Shown piece after piece: positions 1 through 15,500 of a stretch of 64,000 nucleotides of DNA. The notes below the pieces were generated by a model. The model worked only from the letters and a program-made list of their open reading frames with translations. It ran no database searches and was not told the origin of the DNA. How positions within the stretch are numbered: position 1 is the stretch's first letter; each line of letters starts with the position of its first letter. Both the position numbers and the translations under genes were made by a program. Source of the stretch: Trichoplax adhaerens (lineage: Eukaryota; Placozoa; Uniplacotomia; Trichoplacea; Trichoplacidae). Location of the stretch: positions 1,043,328 through 1,107,327 of the forward strand of contig NW_002060948.1 in assembly GCF_000150275.1 (NCBI RefSeq). Direction: 5' to 3'.

Positions 1-57
1 AAGCCCAAAGTAGGTAAAATCTGATACGTAGATGTAGCCCAATAACTTAGCCTGTAC

Positions 58-169
58 ATATAGATTTTGGACAGGAGTGTTAACAAATTGCCACTTTGAA
101 TTTTCGACACCATCTTGCCATCGAAGTGAATCGCGTTCAGCAGCGAGAGATTGTCTTATCTTATAATTA
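58..169 (-). CDS. possible exon of an unidentified gene (partial)
   Basis: On the minus strand a frame stays open from about 169 down to the window edge. It reads peptides such as QSLAAERDSLRWQDG and SKWQFVNTPVQNLYV, which look less random than neighbouring frames (Trp, charged residues, little low-complexity). A plausible acceptor (ATTACAG) sits just above 169 and a plausible donor (TATGTACAG) near 57. I do not recognise the family. No start or stop is present, so if real this is one internal exon of a gene continuing left of the window. It could equally be a chance open frame. Confidence 0.22.
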
Positions 170-175
170 CTGTAA

Positions 176-230
176 TGGGTCTCAATTGGGTCTCATGTGG
201 GTCTCATGTGGGTCTCATGTAGGTCTCTGA
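176..230. repeat. 11-bp minisatellite, five units
   Basis: Five head-to-tail units of TGGGTCTCATG start at 176, 187, 198, 209 and 220. The middle three are identical and the outer two diverge at their 3' bases. The array lies about 340 bp upstream of the BIRC6 start codon, in its presumed promoter/5' leader region. The 11-bp period is close to one helical turn. No function can be read from the sequence. Confidence 0.85.
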
Positions 231-568
231 CTCATCAAGTCATTACGGACTACTGTATGTACGGACTCGATGAAGGCCAGCCAAGGTCCTCAGCACAGTT
301 CATACAATACAGTACTGTACTATACTGAACACTCACTGAACAGTACTGAATGTCACAACGACTAGCATACTGCAAAATACGTCAACTGACTGTACCGGGT
401 GCGATTCATTCGCATACTGTGCGTGTTATTTACTGGACGCAACGGGTCAGTCAGGCCTGGTCAGACGTGAAAATGAACAACTGACTTGTTACTAGTGTGA
501 CTGTGTAGTACGTGTTGTTGTGGTCATGCGCCAGCTCAATTCCGACGTCGTCTAAGAAACGATCAGTC

Positions 569-3500
569 ATGGCGACCGGTGGTGGTTCCCTTGAGGTTTC
601 TGGTCCGGCGACATGCATTTCCTTAGACCATTGCAGAGATATTATTTCAGTGACATACTGTGTACCATTAAATTGTATTATTGTAGGTGATATAGATGGA
701 CAAATTCATGTCGTTGATGCACATTCTTATGAACTTTTGAAAAGGACTCCAGTAGCAGGTAATGATTGACTGCTTAGTCTTCACCATATTGAGCTGCTTG
801 ACTATCCATGATTGGAATGGAGGATTGTGTATAAAAAGAGTATATCTTTTCTAATTGATCTAAACATAATCGCGATATCGAGTAGATGATTCATATAGCA
901 TATCCAATACGGTACAGTAGTTAGAATAATAATTTGGATAATTTCATGTTGGTCTGCTGCTCTACTGTCGAAATAAACATCCGTAACATTCGTACTTGGA
1001 TAATATACTGTACTGTTGTTAGAATAGAAGACAATACTGTACCATGCAAACAGGGTTCCCCCATTTTCGCATGGAGAAAGAACATTGCCTGTACAGTAGT
1101 ATACAGTAATGTTAGTCAACGAACTACTGTAGTAATTGCCATACTTATTAGTTTTTTGATTAATCAATGTCATTATAAACTTGATGGCCTTTCTTCGTCC
1201 AATCCTCTTGCACATAGGTTGTATACGTAGGTTAATATGATAGAGAAAATGTGCTAGCTACTTTTCTTTTTCGTGAATGATCTTTACAATAAGTCATTCA
1301 CTGATTACACACGACTACTGAATTTATGCTAGACTAGTAAAGGATTTTATGATGCAGACGGTAGGATTGACATAATGAAATCATAGTTAGTATATTCTCC
1401 TGGGACAAGTAGTAATTTCAAGTTTTTACGCTATGATCTATTGAATTTTGAAGGACTCTAAGAAAAGATAGACTATAAGATAGTCAGCGATCTGGAGGTA
1501 TCCTAAGATAATTCAGCTTGACTTCTCCCCATTCAATGTACTGCAGACGTTAATACATTTGATTAGAAGATGTACAGTATCTACATATAGCTACATTATA
1601 TGATGACGCTTACATTACATTCTTCTACTCCTTGCATTGAGAATTTAGTCGTAGATACCCGAGGTCATTGATACATTTTCTAAATTACGCTATTGTACGC
1701 GTATTTGCAAATATCTTGACATTTTGACCCCTTTTCACAGGTAGGCGTACGGTGCCTACGATAAATAGTCATGTTACTGTATTAATTTAATGTTGTGCTT
1801 CATACTCGCTATCCAATTACGAGTATAGAGTGTTAGTGAAAATGATTAGATGATGATTCTTTACCTAGTGCTGTAATTAGATTCTCGCTAACATCATGTC
1901 AATATTAAATTACATCAACAAGATTATATTTCATAGTCTTGAGTTCTATCGTTCAATACCTTGGATCCATATTTGCTTACATAACGCGCTCTAGTTTTGA
2001 TCGCCGTTGAAATGAATACTACTACTTATCAATTAGTAGTTTATGCTACTACAGTATTCCAACTTAATCAGTATGAGGTAACACTTTAGTGCTATCTTTT
2101 AAATTTCCTAGACATGCAAGAGTCGATCAAATCGAACAGACATGATGCTACCGATGATCGTATAACGCGCAGATTTATCTGTGATATTATTCCATCATAA
2201 TGACATACTTAGGGCAGACTATGATAATAATAGTAATAAATAATTCTTTGAAAGTTTATGAAAATCTTTTGTCAGTTAACTACAATATATCGAAATGAAT
2301 GCGTTACGGTACTGCTAGGTTACGATTACTGCGACTTTAAAATGTGTTATGATTACGAGATTACGTATGGGTAGCATATTATTCTTTGATTAACATTTAT
2401 TATGAATGAGATAGTTTATAGCATCATCTTATTCATAAGCTGTATTTTATGCTAGCTTGGTCCTTTTTTGATAGGCATTAAATACTCATGTCTACATGCG
2501 GAACTGATAAAATGGAACATTATTACATACTTATAAATTAAGTTTAAATCTAGGTGTACTGAATGTAATTTTATTTCATATTTTCGTATAATACGTATGT
2601 TAAAATGAATATATCAAGAACAGCATTAAGTAATTAGTTTTGTTGATTATAATGATAATTATTATTACAGAAGAAGCGAGCCCTTCAAATACGCTAAAAT
2701 GCGAGTGTATTGCAAAGTCTGACTGCCTTATAGTTACTTGTGGCCAAAAGATAGGCATGAGAAAAGCGATGAACGGCATATTTTTATTGGATACAATTCT
2801 ACAAACTCCGGTGCAAAATAAAAGTCAGCCAATCTGTATAGATTTACAGCGTCATGAGGTCCGCATCGTACTATCGCGATAAGTGATCAATAACAGTTAG
2901 CGTTGTAAAGATATCATTGTATAAAATCTGCATTTTAATTCTATCGTATACACTGTAATTCAATGATCTTTCAACTAAATTGATCATATTCTGTCTTTAC
3001 GAGATTATGTTCAGTCTTTCATTATTTTGCAATGGAAAAGCAGTTTTAAGAAGCTCACAACTTATCATTATTTCTATGATTCAGGCTGAACGCATGATAA
3101 AATATGTGGAAAACAATATTTCTTTGGATACAAATTTTGAAAATTCATGTAGGAAATTATACGATCAAATTACGGAATATTTGAATAATTACAAAGAGTA
3201 TGATCGCAAATCTGCCAAAGTACGTATAGTAGCTCTTGATCGAAACCTTGTACTTTTAAAATACAGTCAAAGCGTAACGGTATACTATATATATTACGTT
3301 ATATAATAGTGGTCAACGTGCTCGCTGACTTTGCAAGGAGATAGTTTTTTGTCGACCTTAGCTGAATTAATGAATATCTTGGAAAAAAAGATGAAATCTT
3401 CATTGCCATTATTGTCGTCATTAATGGAGCGTGTCAGTAAACTGTGTGGTACGGAAATGAGGCAATTGCGAGGTAGTGATCGATCAATTATGTATGCTGA

Positions 3501-6500
3501 ACTTACGCGACTAAAATCATTTAAAGTTTGGCCGCATATGAACTATAAGTAAGTTGTCTATATGCCATATTGACTGAATATAGTTAGCACCTTATAGGTA
3601 TCTATGTATTTATTATGGTCCTCTCGTGACGATACGATTTCGCTTTAATGTTAATTTTTAGATGGGCTGTGCCTAGAGCGATGGCTGAAGCGGGATTCTT
3701 CCATCAAGTAAAATATAATATATCCATTTAGCTATATTTTTTGTATTCGTTTTTGCCTATACATTTTCGTATATGATTTTGATACAATCTAAAGTATGGT
3801 GTATTATCTCGTTTTAACGGCTAATATAATTTAAATAACTATTCTACATAATCTCTTTTTCATTCTTTTTATCTATAATTATCAAAGCCGAACAGTTTAG
3901 GAGATGATCGTGTAAATTGTTTTACATGTAATTCTTGCTTAATAAATTGGGAGCCTTCAGATGAGCCTTGGTTAGATTAAGCTTACATATTATAAATTTA
4001 AACTTTTAAAGATTTATTATAGCTATGTTAACTTATATAATACTAGGTCTGAACATGAAAGACATTGTCCTAATTGTCCGTATGTAAAGAATGAGTATAC
4101 GAAAAATATTCCATCATGGGGTAATGTTGCGTTACTAAAAATATGTTTGCAAAGTCTACGTTGTCAAGTTGTATTCATACAATTTGTTATTATTACTAGA
4201 TTGTAATGGCACCTTAAAATATAGAATTTTATTCTTGTTTTGCAGTGTCCCTTGGCACTAGTATTGCCCGCTATATCGATGTTGATTCTACTACTGTGAG
4301 TAGTATTATAATTATTTTGAGTTATATTAATTTATCTAAGATATTAAAAATTGATTCATTATCCGTACTTCTTGCTTAATGTGGATTTTACTGAAACTGT
4401 TAAATATACCTAGGTTAGTTGCATTAGCAACAATCTGCATCGGCTACCTCTTATAGCTACAGCAATAGCATCTGATACTATTTTAATTTGGAATGTTATG
4501 CACGATCTTCAGGTATGTTTCAAGCCTTGACTAATTTGCTTAGATTATAGTCCTAAAGGGCATTTTGTGATCGTGCGTATTGTCTTTATGTTACATTTCA
4601 ATTTTAGCTTCAGTTCGAAATAAATTTAGCGGCCTTGATAAGATACTCACACGCATCGTCCAAAGATAATAACCTCCCTCTTGCAACTCAAATATCCTCT
4701 TGTGACGAAAGCAAAGCCAAGCTAGTTGATGATAGATCTGCTGACGAAAATCAAATAGCAAATGACGTTAAAACCGTTCTTGGTTCGAAAAATGAATTAT
4801 TTTTTTATAATTACATTAAATTAATGGGGCTTTTTAAAATGTTATATGATTATTAACTATATTCTCATATCTTATAATAGATACCAATACGAACTTGACG
4901 AATGTACTTCAAAAATCTAGACATGCTAAAAATTTATCGATAACGTCGATGTCCTTTATTGACAGTATTGATTTAGTCCGATCAGAAAATGATGGGAACG
5001 CTAATATTGTAAATGAAGACTTTAATCCAAATTCTCTTAGCCTAGTTTGTGGTGTTTCCGTATCAAAGGAGTTTTACTTGAGTGATCGTCTACTTTTGGT
5101 GATTCTTACCACAAGTCCTCAGTCTATGGCGGAAAACAACATTGGAAAGACCGATATCAATAGCGTTGCAGAATCTGGAGCTCCGCCAGATGAAGATAAC
5201 TGGCTGATTGACATATCAGACTATAAATCGAATGCATCTGCTATAAAAGACGATGAAAGTGATTATTCTTCGCTAATTTCCCAAATGCTCCCTTGCTTAC
5301 CTGATAATCACTCAGTTACGAGTAGTATTGGTACAAGAACTGAAGATGAATTATCTAGAAATGACGATGTTAGTGATCATTTAGCGAATAATAACTTAAT
5401 TGAGCTACAAAACGAAAATATATTGCAGGTTGTCCAATTACCTTGTGGAAATAGTAGTTCTTTTGTAATTTCCTTTATCTCGACAACTTCCGATAATAAG
5501 TACGTCATCGTTGTAGTTTCTCCTCATGAATTGCCTTCTGGTAATAATGATAGAGACAATCATGGATTTGATGGTGGCTACTTATTTGTCTACGAAGTTG
5601 TATTATCAGAAAATGTAAAAAAGATATCCAAAAGACCATTACATAGTCTATGTATCGATTCAGTGGAAGAGTCTATTGTTAAGGCAGCGCTCATACCTAG
5701 AAATGAACTTCGCCGTGAAAATTTATCGAAGAGTAATGATTTTGACAATTATAATAAATTAGCTCACAGTCGTGATATCTTTATTGGCGCAACTAAAGGT
5801 GGAAGTCTGCATCTTTTTGACGCTGTCACGCTACAAGTAATAGCCTCGTATTCGTTTAGTGAGCTGATTTTGGATTTTAATGGCGAGCAATGTATGCAAC
5901 TTTCTTATTGTGCTGCCGTGCAAAAATTATGTATTGCCTTCAAGGGTAGTCAATTGCACTTCCTTGACATGAATAAAATTGTACATATGCATAATCAGCT
6001 ATATGAAAACGAAATAGCTAATGATGTAACTGATGGCCTAAAGACTAATGGTTAGTTCAGGAAAATCGGTTTATAGCAATTGATATTACTGTAAGTAAAT
6101 CTTTTCTACATACTTTTTCTTATTATTTAGAAATATCGACAACGCTGTCGCAAGAGTTGTCATCTAAGATTAAAGATTTGATGCTATTTGCGTCATCGCT
6201 GGTTTGTCGGCCTACTGCAGATAAAGTTCAAGTTATTACTCCAGCAGGTTGGGTGATTTTTCAACCAAGCAGAAAAAGGGAATCAATCGTAAATATTATT
6301 GATGATAGTAGCAATTGGTGTGCTTGTAAATACGATGGGATAAGGTAATTAAATATACAGTGTTGCTGCCAATGACTACAGCTAATTTTAATTTTTACGA
6401 TAATGAATATCAGAATCTAGGTTCTTTAATCATTTCATTATCATTCATTTCAATTCCAGTCTAACATCATCAGGTCGCAATTATGTGTTTGAATTGGTAC

Positions 6501-9500
6501 TCTCTCGGCCATCTTATGTGAGCCACGTTAATGTTAAGGTTGTTATACCAGAAGAAGTAACTGGAAAATACGAAATCAGAGGAGCTTTACATGACAGCTA
6601 TAATTATGTTAATACACTAAATGATTTACCAACTGGTGAAAATCCGTTGCAGACGAAGCTACACAGCTCAGTTAATGATGAAGGCGGTAAAACATATAGA
6701 GCCAAAGTTAGCAATATTGGATTAGTAAATAAAGCATCTACCGTTTTGTACCTTACCTTAAGCATTCGGAGTGATAGTAGCTCATATCATGATGGTAAAA
6801 ATTCTTCAAACATGAACCCAGAAAGTAGTATGAAATCTCATTCGTGGCACGGATTGATGGTTTATCTAAATGCATACTCGTTTCTTGATGAGTCTGCAAA
6901 GGATATTGTTATTAGAAATAGTTTGCTCAATAGCGAAGACATTTACACATCAATCATAGAATCACTAGCCGGTAAAGAATTTCATACAGGAAATCTCGGA
7001 ACAAGTTTGAAATCGAATCATGAGATGATATCTTGTACTACGATATCCTTAGATTTATTGATAAAGATATTAGCATACAGAGCTGGTATAGATGCTTCGT
7101 GAGTAACAAATTGCATGCGTATGTAGTTAGTAAATTAACTTTTACTGATATCTACTACTTTTGTTGTTTAGGGCTTTATCCTATATTCAACATTTGCAAT
7201 TAAATCTTGAGCGTATATCCCAGAACTACATAATATTTAACAATAGAAGTTGTGCACATTTATTTGCAAGATTATTTATACAATGCTTAACGTAAGTGAT
7301 ACTTAAGTTTAAAGCATAGATAAAATTTCATTATTGTTGTTGTATCATGTTGATAAAGTAGGATCCACGTAATACTTGGACATATATAACTTTACTAAAT
7401 GGGATTATTCTATCCGTATAATATTTGATGTGGTTATCATAGTTCCATTGCTAGCAAAAGTGCGAATTCTTTTCAGAATGAGGCACTGCGAGCTTTTCTG
7501 CGTATTCTGCCGAAGACAAGTGCAGCTGTCTCTTTTGAGGCTTTACAGTGGTATTTCCTGTTAATTTCCAATTGTATCAACAATGAAAACAGAGATACAG
7601 CTTTTGCTACATGCTGCCAATTTCTATCTGAATGCTGTTCCAGCTTATCTTCATCTTTAACCGAAGAGCATACTGTACTGCGATCATTGTAAGTTATTTG
7701 ACTATATTTTGCATTTATTATGGTTGTTTATATCGATTTGTGAAATTTAATGTTTGATCGTAGCATTTGTGGTTTCGTTAAATTTGATGATCATAAAATG
7801 TTTTAATTTTTTTTTGACAGGTTTGGCTTATATGGTAATCCTCTAGAAGCGACAATTTATTCCTCACCACTCTCATTATTGCAGCCTCTCTTTACTAATT
7901 CGATGTTTGATAGAGCTTTGGGATCTAGACTACCTGGTATCGATTATTGCATCAACTGCTCAGAATTAAGCACTTATCTTGAAACTTTTGTCACTTATAA
8001 AGGTAAGGTATAGTGGTATTGATATGATACTATTTATACTTAGTATTGCGGTTGAGTAGATGTTTTAAAAGGCTGTTAAGCAATAGTATGATTCATAACA
8101 TACTCATAATACAGTACTTATTATAGCGATACATATTCAAGCTTTATCTTGTAAAGTAAGGAATTGATTGTGTGTTCGTTAAGTAGATTTTCCGTCATCC
8201 TTTCTGGAGGCTGAGCCATTATTCTTTAAACATCATGCAGTAAGTTCTGGTGCCAAAGTTGAAATAGTGAAAGGTAAGATTAATGAATTACACAACTGGT
8301 ATTGTAATGATTTCATTACAAACATTGCCTGTAATTAACGCTTAAATATCTAAATGCTATCGATGTACATTATACTCTGGTCTTATTTAAATTTTAGGCT
8401 TCAAGTCAATAAATTCGGGTGATTCACTGGATGCTTCTAACGAATTTTTCGAATATTATGATCACGATACGTTGTTTGAAGCCCCCGATAGCATAGATGA
8501 TTATTATTTAGATAAAGAGGTAATTTATATTGAATGTGGTAGAGAAGCTTGAACGATAGTTTAATTGATTTAACATTCGTTCGTCGTATTATGTTACTAA
8601 TTATTAGTTAATTATTGATTAACTTATTTAAATACTTAATACTTTATTTGCCATATATCGCTATCATCAGTTGGAGCAGTTGATTCCAGGCGGTAACATT
8701 AACATGAAGCCTTATAGTGGATCACTATTTGAACACAAAAAGTCGAAAGCATTGCTGAGAGATAGTAAGAAGAGTGGAATAGATAATTTATCAAGCTTGC
8801 CGCGAACACACGAAATCAAACTCAGTGTATGTATGAAATTTCAATTTTATTTCGCAACGTCGTTAGTGAAAAATTTTTAATTTTTTATCAGTCTGAGGTC
8901 TGAAGCCCATAATTACGACTGCATTATATTAGTAGCTATGTTACGGTCCATCCCAGGATTGGCCATAACAGCTATGCGTAGATCACTTGGATATTCTTTA
9001 TTTAGATACTGAATACTTTTATAAAAATGATTGGCTTTTAGCCTCCTCCGTCGTTGGTTTTAATTGTAGAAAAAATATATTCCGGTTCCCGACACTATGT
9101 TACGATTGATTTTGGACGGCCTATAGCTCTAACGGATGTTGTTATACCTAGTTCTTCATACTTATCCGTAATTTATTTGGATGCTTGGTTAGATGGCGAT
9201 AATGAGCGTAGACTATCAGTATCGACTGAAATTGGCAAAAAAAATTTTATACTAAATGACATAGTACCCCCAGTTCTATGTCGCTTCGTTAAGGTTATAA
9301 AAGTAACAATTTTTTATTATTGTTTTTACCAAACCTATATATTGTATACGCATAATGGATTTAAAAATATTCATTAATAATTAGCATTTTACTCAAATAC
9401 ACGCAAATAATCTTTCTTAATAGATTTCGATTATCGCTCGATCTCTTGGAACTACTGGTACAAGTGTTCGTATTTCCTTAGGCAACTTTTATGGAATTTC

Positions 9501-12500
9501 TTCGGTTCTACCATGGCAGAATGATATGCATCGAGCTTCTATTAACGGAAAACATGAATCGAATAATTTAGAGAGACAAATTTTTAGAAATTTAGAGGAA
9601 TATCGTCAATCATTCCACTCTTTTCTAGATGATCTATGCTGCCGATATGAAATAGCATGTAGCTATTTTCGGGAGATATTAAATAAATCTGTTTCAGGTT
9701 CTGTTATGCAAAGGAACCATTTTGATCGATCAGCGTTTACTGAAGCATATTGCACTTGTATTAAACTTCAATTGCAACTAAATACTGGTAGCAGAATACT
9801 GGAGAGACTCGATGCAAATGCTATAGAATACGAAAAGCGAAGCTATGATTTCAATAGTAATCTTTGCCTTCAGTTGATTAACACCTTGCTATCAATAGCT
9901 AACTTTGATCAAATCAATCTGGATTCTTGTCATATATTCACGAAATATATGACGCGAGATTTTTGTAAATCGTTATTTATCGCTTTATGTGTAAATGGTT
10001 CACCGCTAGTTTGTGTTCGTACTGGGGCGCTATTGCTCCATATTTGTGGATCGCAGCCGTGGTGGGGAGAATTTTTAGCTGATATGCTTTATTGCTGTTA
10101 TAGCAACATTTGGCGACGGAACTTGCATAATGAAAGGTATACTATAACATCCAATCTGGATTGTTAACGATTACGGATGATGTATTTGTCTTTGGTTTAG
10201 ATATTTCTTTTTGTTATACACGTATTTTTACTCGTCGCAGGTTATTTAGCCTACTTGTTGATATGGGACGTAGATCAATAGAATTATCAAATAAGCACAG
10301 CACACTTCATGGCATATTGCAATTTACTTATAAAGTCTTAACCACGCGTCATGATGACGAAGATGAAAAGAATTCGATTGACTTTAATCTACTTTACTGG
10401 ACGGTCATATTTATATCCGAATTACTGGATGGATTCACTCGAGGCAACCAACAAAAAAATGATAAGGGTAAGAGGATTTTATTTGTTATCAATACCAACC
10501 TATGCTGAATATTTTACTTTTAGGCTTTAGTATATGTACTGGGACATTTGAACTGGTACCTTATCTACCTTACAACTTATTCTATATTTTCATTAAATAA
10601 CTTATTTTTCCTATTTATATTAATTTACGTAGATAAATCAAGGTGGAACTTTTTATTAATTAAAGAAGCATCCAATCTGCCTACTCCGCCGGCCAACCCT
10701 AAACAGAAACTTAAACGGTCTTATTTCTCTAACGCTAATAACGGAATCTTTAAAATATCCCCAACATTAAAAGAGGTGAGAAATATTACCTATATATTTT
10801 ATGTTCGCAATAATAAAACTTAACAATAATTGAACAGGGATGGTACTTAACTGCTTGTATTATATATAAATTAAGCCATGTATTAGATCACTGATTGTAT
10901 GTAATACGTAAACTATGTTTCATTTAAGAGCTATCTTGCACGAGATTCAACTACTTTAATGCTACTTAATTACCTATTATAATTATTATTCACAATATAA
11001 TATCACACACTGCAATACGCGCATATCGCTTAAAGTTTAAGTCTTTCATGGATTCTATCTGACCTGATAGGAGTACAAAGATGATAATGATGGCAAGCCT
11101 GGTGCGTTTAATTCATCTGGTTCCACTAATGCTACGTTATTATCGGAGAACTTAGAACATTTACCGATAGCAGCTAGCTTAGCTAAAGATAGCGTCCAAC
11201 CGGTTGTGAAAGAATTGATCGCTGTTATTCTTTCCTTAGATGTTGTTCAATGCGAAGATATCTTCACTGTGATATGCATGGTACAAGAATTTGTTGTTGA
11301 TTATGTTATAGTAGAAAGTGTGAATGATTTACGCCAAATGAATTTTTATTAGGCTGTGCTGATTTTATCACTTTTACATAGGTTATAGCGCGGTTATGTT
11401 TATTAAGTTCTCCAGCAATAGTATTAGCTGAGCTATTAACAGAAGATCAACTTCTTGCATTGCTACATCAAGCTACATCTCATCAACGAACTGCTCCTTG
11501 GGTATCACATTCACTAAGTTGTTTATTATTAGATGTAACATCTGCTAGTTCAAGGAGATTAAATAGTGGCATTTCTTCACCGAAAAGGAAGCAAACCGGT
11601 AAGACATCCACCATAATTTTGAGAAGATCTCATATTAATGTTGCTCGAGTAAATGTTCGTAATTTTTAAGTAGATACCCGTGACAATTCCGTTAAGTCAA
11701 AGAACTCCAGTAACACTGCTTCAGAAGCTAATAAACCCAGCAAATCAAGTAATCTATCTCAGATAGAACAGTCTGAATCATTAAATATTACATTGTTGGA
11801 AGAATCACACGGTAACTCTTCATTTAATATTTGGTCATATGAAAGTGGACATAAATCCGCTAGTGACCCGAACAATCGTGGAACTGATCCTGAACAAACT
11901 ACTGCCTCTTCAGTTGATAACCAGATATGTCTGGATTTACGTTTAAATGATCAGATGGGTCAAATTGCGGAAATAAAACTAATGTCTCGATGTATTGATC
12001 ATGGTCTGTTTTTAAAGAATTGTTTGAAAGGTCCCATCTTACGAAGTAACAGTTCATCACAAAATTTTGATAACACATTAACTGGTACAGTCAATAATGT
12101 AACGGACAATACTGCGGTGATGCTATCAAAAACTTTTAATAACTTTTTTCAACGCAATTTTCACAACGATGATGACCTTAAATTTTTACTCAAGCTTTGG
12201 TTACAGTTAAGTGTGCTGCTACCGTTTAGCAATTGGAAACAAACGCACTTAAGTTTGGTTATGAATAAGGAAACGATTGGCATAATAATCAAGCGCATAT
12301 GCAGAAAACAGTCAATTTCGGTTTCAATATGGCATGTCCTTTTCAAGTGCTTAATTATAATATATGAAACATATAATGATACCCCGGATGAATTGTTGCA
12401 AGAATTGTTAATACACTTTTTCTCAGCTGTTAATTCTACTGACAAAAGTGAACATAAAATTGGGCAATCAGTTATCCTAACGGTTAATCAATTTTTAGTA

Positions 12501-15500
12501 GCTCTTGCTGGCAGAGACGCTGATTTAATCTGTTCTGAAGTAAAATACAAAAGAATTATGTTGAAGGTTCTTGTTAATCTTACCAATTCAGGGTAAAATT
12601 TTTATTTGCAGCCTTTATAGACATAATATTTAACTTAAAGATCTAATTTTAATTCAATATGCTTACAAACATCAAAAGTTAGAATGCTAAAAAGATGTGT
12701 TGTTATTTGATTTGTGATAATATAGAAATTCAACGACACCTAAAGGAATAATTTGCCAACAATCTGGTCCGCTGGATGCGCAAGTGATGTTTCTTAAATA
12801 TATGATTAAAAATATGCCGACGAAAGCCAATGAGATCGATTTGGATGACATTATTCAACTTTATCGAAATACTAGCCTCTTGATATTATCTCATATAATC
12901 TCTGCAAAGTCAACATCAGATAATCACTCCGTTCTATTTGAACAAATCCTTCTGACGCTATTAGCTTACTGTACTAGACTCGCTCGCTTATCATTGGTTG
13001 ACAATTTACAGGAAGATCAACATGAAGTAAAAAATCCAGCAACTGTGGCTAATATAGTACTAGATGAACCCGATATTATTACTGTATTTCTTCTAATTCT
13101 AAATCAAATTGATGATAAATATATTGGCATGAAAATATCTGGAGGTGTAGCCTTGAAATTAACTAAACACCATAGCCATCAAGATATGGTTGTATCTATT
13201 GCCGATTGGGTGCTAATGCTTATGTGTGCACTATTTAAAGGAGACGAACGAAAATTAGTAAAATCTATTATTGAAGTTTTCAATGGAAAATCTATAAATA
13301 ACATATTTCTTAAACGCTCTATTACCAATTATTTGTCGGATGCTCTGTTTCTTTTTGTTCAATTAGTACTTGAACATGAAGCTAGTAGAACAAACTTTAT
13401 GGAATCGGGTTTGTAGACAGATTTATTAATGAAAAGGTAATTGTTACTAAGATCGGTAATATTAATATTTATAAAAATCTTATTAGGTGGCGGAGAATTA
13501 TTATGTCATAACTTTCTGGAATCAGCTAACGACTCTTACGGATTATCAGTGCAATTGCTTCCACCAGTGCCTAATTTATTATGTGATCCGCAAGTTAAAT
13601 CCGCTTATGCAAAATATGTCTCCGGAAATTTAGTGAACTTTGCCCCTTTCTGTGAGCTATTTTAGTTGTTATAGTCGTTTAAGTAATTGATTAATATTAC
13701 ATTATATTATCATTTCAGGTAAGATTGTCTGTTCATCTTCGAGATCATCATCACCTAATATTTTATTGACGTCATCACTACGAAGTAGACGTCCTAGATC
13801 GGCATTATGGCGATTTCAATTCAATACAGGAGAAAGTTCATGCGATTTAATTCTTGAACTTCCTCATGTTATTCTGTTGTCGGAGCTGCACATTACACCT
13901 TATGTCTATTCCTTATTAAGTAAGATACATTCACTATATAAATTATTCATCGACAAGTGCTAAACTAATGATAAATTTTCAAACATGTGTTACTTAACAG
14001 TTAATATCTTATATGGTAGATTCTCCAAGCGCTGCAGCCATTGAAATTTCTGACAATAAAGCATTACTTTCTCCTGTCTCTTATCCCGTTCAATGCTGCG
14101 GATTAAAAGTCATTAAACTAAAACTACCCAAACCCGAAATTGCTCGAGTAAATATGTATATTGATATGGCATCTGACTTAATATTTAACAATTTATTATT
14201 GCATGTCCCCTGTTTTTAGTGTAAAGAATTTGCTGTTTTCTGTTTTGTAGTGCATCAGAATTCAATTACTGCGACCACGCGATTCAGATAATATAGGGTT
14301 AATGCAAATAGCTGTACTGGGAAGGATGCCGTTTCTTTCTGAAGATCAAACTGTTACGCCAAATAGAATTGATGAAGATTTTAAATCGAGGTATGATCTC
14401 TTCTGCTTTGCTATGAAATACTGGATATTTTTTGTCGTAAAATTATACTGGTACTGTTAATAAAGGCACAGCTTATAACAATAATATCTATTTATTTTAT
14501 TTTTTTTCTGAATTATCTATTTAGTCTATATTGGTTAGGCTTGATCTACTCATGCTTAAATGATAAGTCCGATATAGTTAATAGCACTTTATGTCCTAAA
14601 ATTGCAAGTATGCCATCATTTATTCATAAATGTGCACGCCTGTTAGGAGTTAACAGCCTTAGGTATGATTGATTGATTTTTTATTTTATTATTGCTATGG
14701 TTTGTATTACTAATACGTATTCTAATTTTATTTTATTTTGATTTAGTAATGACGATCATATAAAGATCGAACAGATATTACTAAGGGTTGCTTCGAGTTC
14801 ACCCGATTGCGCTTTATCATTATTACGAATGCTACTTTACCAAAACAGAAATAGTCCATTGTTATCATACTACGCTGGTGCTTCTTCTGTTTACACTATT
14901 TACCAGTTAGGTATTTCTGATGTCCCTACTGGTCGAGAAAGGTATTTAGTGAATGTCTTTGATAAAAGATCCTTATGCTATTGAAATTAATCTCCTTATT
15001 CTGTTTCTGCAACTACAGATTAAAATTAATTGCCGGATGGTTAGAAAATATTAGTGGTAAAACACCGAGTATTCTTCTGCGTACCGTAGCAAGTATATTG
15101 TGGCAATTTAAGGAAACGGAATGCCGTCTTTGTGATGTCATTAATGTGGATTTAATTAAGTTAGTTTAATGTATTTTTGATAAGGAAACATTTCGATCTA
15201 ATTTATATAAATACCATTTTAATTTTTTTGCTTTACTAGATCATTATGCAATACGGCTTTATCTTTAAATCGTGATAGAGAATCACAAAAAGCTATTGGC
15301 CTGCTAATATGTGCGATATGCCATGCTGAGAATTCTTTCACACCCGTAACAATTGAATATTTGCAGCTGTCATCTATTTTTGCTTTAAGATCCGAGAACG
15401 AAATTCATGGTCGTTTGTTACTTTCTTCTTTCATATGCCAATCCACATTTGTTGTTGAATTTATCTTACAGCAAGAAATCATATCAAAATTTGTAGTGTA

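Noticed and set aside
802-1230. Overlapping 137-codon minus and 98-codon plus open frames
   Set aside because: Both lie in BIRC6 intron 1, are Ile/Tyr/Asn-rich, overlap each other antisense and resemble no family; they look like chance frames.
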